Shown here piece by piece: positions 6,209-6,891 of a stretch of 6,891 nucleotides of DNA (position 1 is the stretch's first letter; every line of letters begins with the position of its first letter). The stretch covers positions 1 to 6,891 of the forward strand of contig NYZA01000034.1 of NCBI GenBank assembly GCA_002686955.1, written 5' to 3'. Source of the stretch: Gemmatimonadota bacterium (GTDB lineage: Bacteria; GCA-2686955). The notes beneath the pieces were generated by a model, which did no database searches, was not told the origin of the DNA, and saw only the letters and a list, made by a program, of their open reading frames with translations. Made by a program: the position numbers and the translations under genes.

Positions 6209-6769
6209 ATGTCCTGGATTCGTGAGATTGCGGAAAGCGAAGCGAGTGGACTGCTCGCGAAGCTCTATGACAAGTTGGCCCCACGGGGGGGGCGCGTGGC
6301 CCATATCCTCCGCTGCCACAGCCTGAATCCGGCGGTTCTGAGGGATCATCTGGCGCTCTATCGCACGATAATGTTCGCGCGCTCCGGGCTCTCACGACGC
6401 GAGCGCGAGATGGTCGCCACGGTTGTCTCCGCGATCAACGGCTGCCACTACTGAACTGAGCATCACGGGGGGGCCCTCCGTGCGCTGACCCGTGACCAGA
6501 AGCTCGTTGCCGCCGTTGCAGCGGACTGGCGCTCGGCACCGATCAGCGCGCGGGAGAGCGCCCTCTGCGCATATGCCGATAAGCTAACGACCAACCCACG
6601 AGAGATGAGCGAAGCGGACCTACGGACCTTGCGGTCCGAGGGCTTGGATGACGGAGACATCCTAGACCTCGCGCAGGTCGTTGCCTACTTCAACTACGTG
6701 AACCGGATCGCGGACGGACTCGGAGTGCAGCTCGAAAAAGAAGACGGCTCAGAAGAGGATTCTGAGTGA
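6209..6769 (+). CDS. AhpD-like/peroxidase-related selenoprotein (in-frame UGA = Sec)
   Basis: This is a 186-residue cytoplasmic protein of the carboxymuconolactone decarboxylase/AhpD fold, closest by eye to the 'uncharacterized peroxidase-related enzyme' group. That group has a similar length and the same layout: MSWIREI at the start, RVAHILRCHSLNPAVLRDHL (30-49), LSRREREMVATVVSAINGC (61-79), then the redox motif and QVVAYFNYVNRIADGLGV near the end. The frame has one TGA, codon 82, in C79-H-Y-UGA-T-E-H-H86. Relatives carry Cys there (CxxC). Translation resumes in the same frame for 104 codons of family-like sequence and ends at TGA 6767-6769. The mycobacterial AhpD relay Glu118/Cys130/Cys133/His137 maps with identical spacing to Glu67/Cys79/Sec82/His86, so Sec would take the place of the peroxidatic Cys. 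It probably reduces a peroxide with a thiol partner; the substrate is unknown. Met at 6209 matches the family start; a TTG nine codons earlier does not. A nonsense mutation or base error is the alternative, but it would have to fall exactly on the known Sec-for-Cys position. Confidence 0.88.
6452..6454 (+). other. Selenocysteine UGA codon (Sec82)
   Basis: TGA is in frame as codon 82 of the AhpD-like gene, directly after codons for Cys-His-Tyr and before Thr-Glu-His-His. It replaces the second Cys of the CxxC motif and is one base from the Cys codons TGC and TGT. The same frame carries the rest of the domain after it, so no frameshift is involved. Confidence 0.85.
6459..6486 (+). promoter_or_regulatory. 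Candidate bacterial SECIS stem-loop
   Basis: The upper stem pairs CACGG (6464-6468) with CCGTG (6478-6482). It can extend by a G-U pair and a G-C pair to leave a five-base loop GGGCC (6471-6475), or stay open with loop GGGGGCCCT. A lower stem AGC (6459-6461) with GCT (6484-6486) is separated by a small internal loop containing U6463. The loop Gs lie about 15-17 nt after the UGA, at the short end of the range described for bacterial SECIS elements, whose loops typically begin with G. SelB with Sec-tRNA would bind here during translation. The hairpin lies in coding sequence (His-His-Gly-Gly-Ala-Leu-Arg-Ala), so it is also under amino-acid constraint. Confidence 0.65.
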
Positions 6770-6824
6770 GATCCCGCCTCGATCCCGTCCCGAAGCGAAG
6801 GGCAGAAGGGCGATTCGTCTGGTG

Positions 6825-6847
6825 GTCGGCGCTTGAGATGCGCCGAC
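6825..6847 (+). terminator. Terminator-like hairpin after the selenoprotein gene
   Basis: GTCGGCGC (6825-6832) pairs perfectly with GCGCCGAC (6840-6847) around a seven-base loop. It is followed by TTCATTC, which is only a poor T-tract. It lies 55 bases after the selenoprotein stop in 122 bases (6770-6891) with no supportable gene, so it may end that transcript. Confidence 0.5.
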
Positions 6848-6891
6848 TTCATTCGCCCGGCGATCGACCTCGGCGCGGAATCCCCGGCCCA

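Noticed and set aside
6107-6349. N-terminal extension of the lipoprotein upstream of 6106
   Set aside because: It would hide the signal peptide, overlap the divergent selenoprotein gene and ignore the strong AAGGAG before 6106.
6209-6454. Reading the AhpD-like gene as a pseudogene truncated at 81 residues
   Set aside because: The rest of the domain follows in the same frame without other damage, and the TGA falls exactly on a catalytic Cys position with a SECIS-like hairpin after it.
6767-6891. Possible second recoded UGA at 6767, since the frame stays open to the window end
   Set aside because: The family ends near this point, the following translation resembles nothing, and 40 open codons are not surprising at this GC content.

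Overview
The window is GC-rich, densely coded bacterial chromosome. It holds four protein genes and has no sign of phage, insertion sequence, CRISPR or RNA genes. The mix is an O-antigen-ligase-type membrane protein with a TPR tail, a class II DAHP synthase, a large Asp-box beta-propeller lipoprotein and an AhpD-like peroxidase. This points to a diderm, free-living bacterium such as Myxococcota, Gemmatimonadota, Eisenbacteria or a similar lineage. The sequence alone does not settle the phylum.

Layout. Positions 4-2250 (+) encode a polytopic Wzy_C/O-antigen ligase family protein with a C-terminal TPR region; its true start may lie before the window. The convergent gap to the next gene is filled by a 182-bp imperfect palindrome (2261-2442). 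Its outer edge coincides with the stop codon of the class II DAHP synthase gene (2440-3789, -), and a perfect 20-bp palindrome lies just inside that gene's 3' end. Upstream on the same strand, 46 nt away, is a 756-residue lipoprotein with twelve Asp-box repeats (3836-6106, -). It probably shares a transcript with the synthase, although no functional link is evident.

The main result is at the right end. Divergent from the lipoprotein gene, 6209-6769 (+) encodes a 186-residue AhpD-like/peroxidase-related protein whose reading frame is interrupted by one in-frame TGA (6452-6454). That codon sits exactly where the second cysteine of the CxxC redox motif belongs (Cys-His-Tyr-UGA-Thr-Glu-His-His). 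The same frame then continues with family-like sequence to a normal stop. A stem-loop with a G-rich apex begins a few nucleotides after the TGA, as expected for a bacterial SECIS element. The best reading is a selenoprotein with a CxxU active site, which a standard gene caller would report as two pieces or as a pseudogene. If so, the host must carry selA, selB, selC and selD elsewhere.

The last 122 bases hold no gene that I can support, only a terminator-like hairpin.
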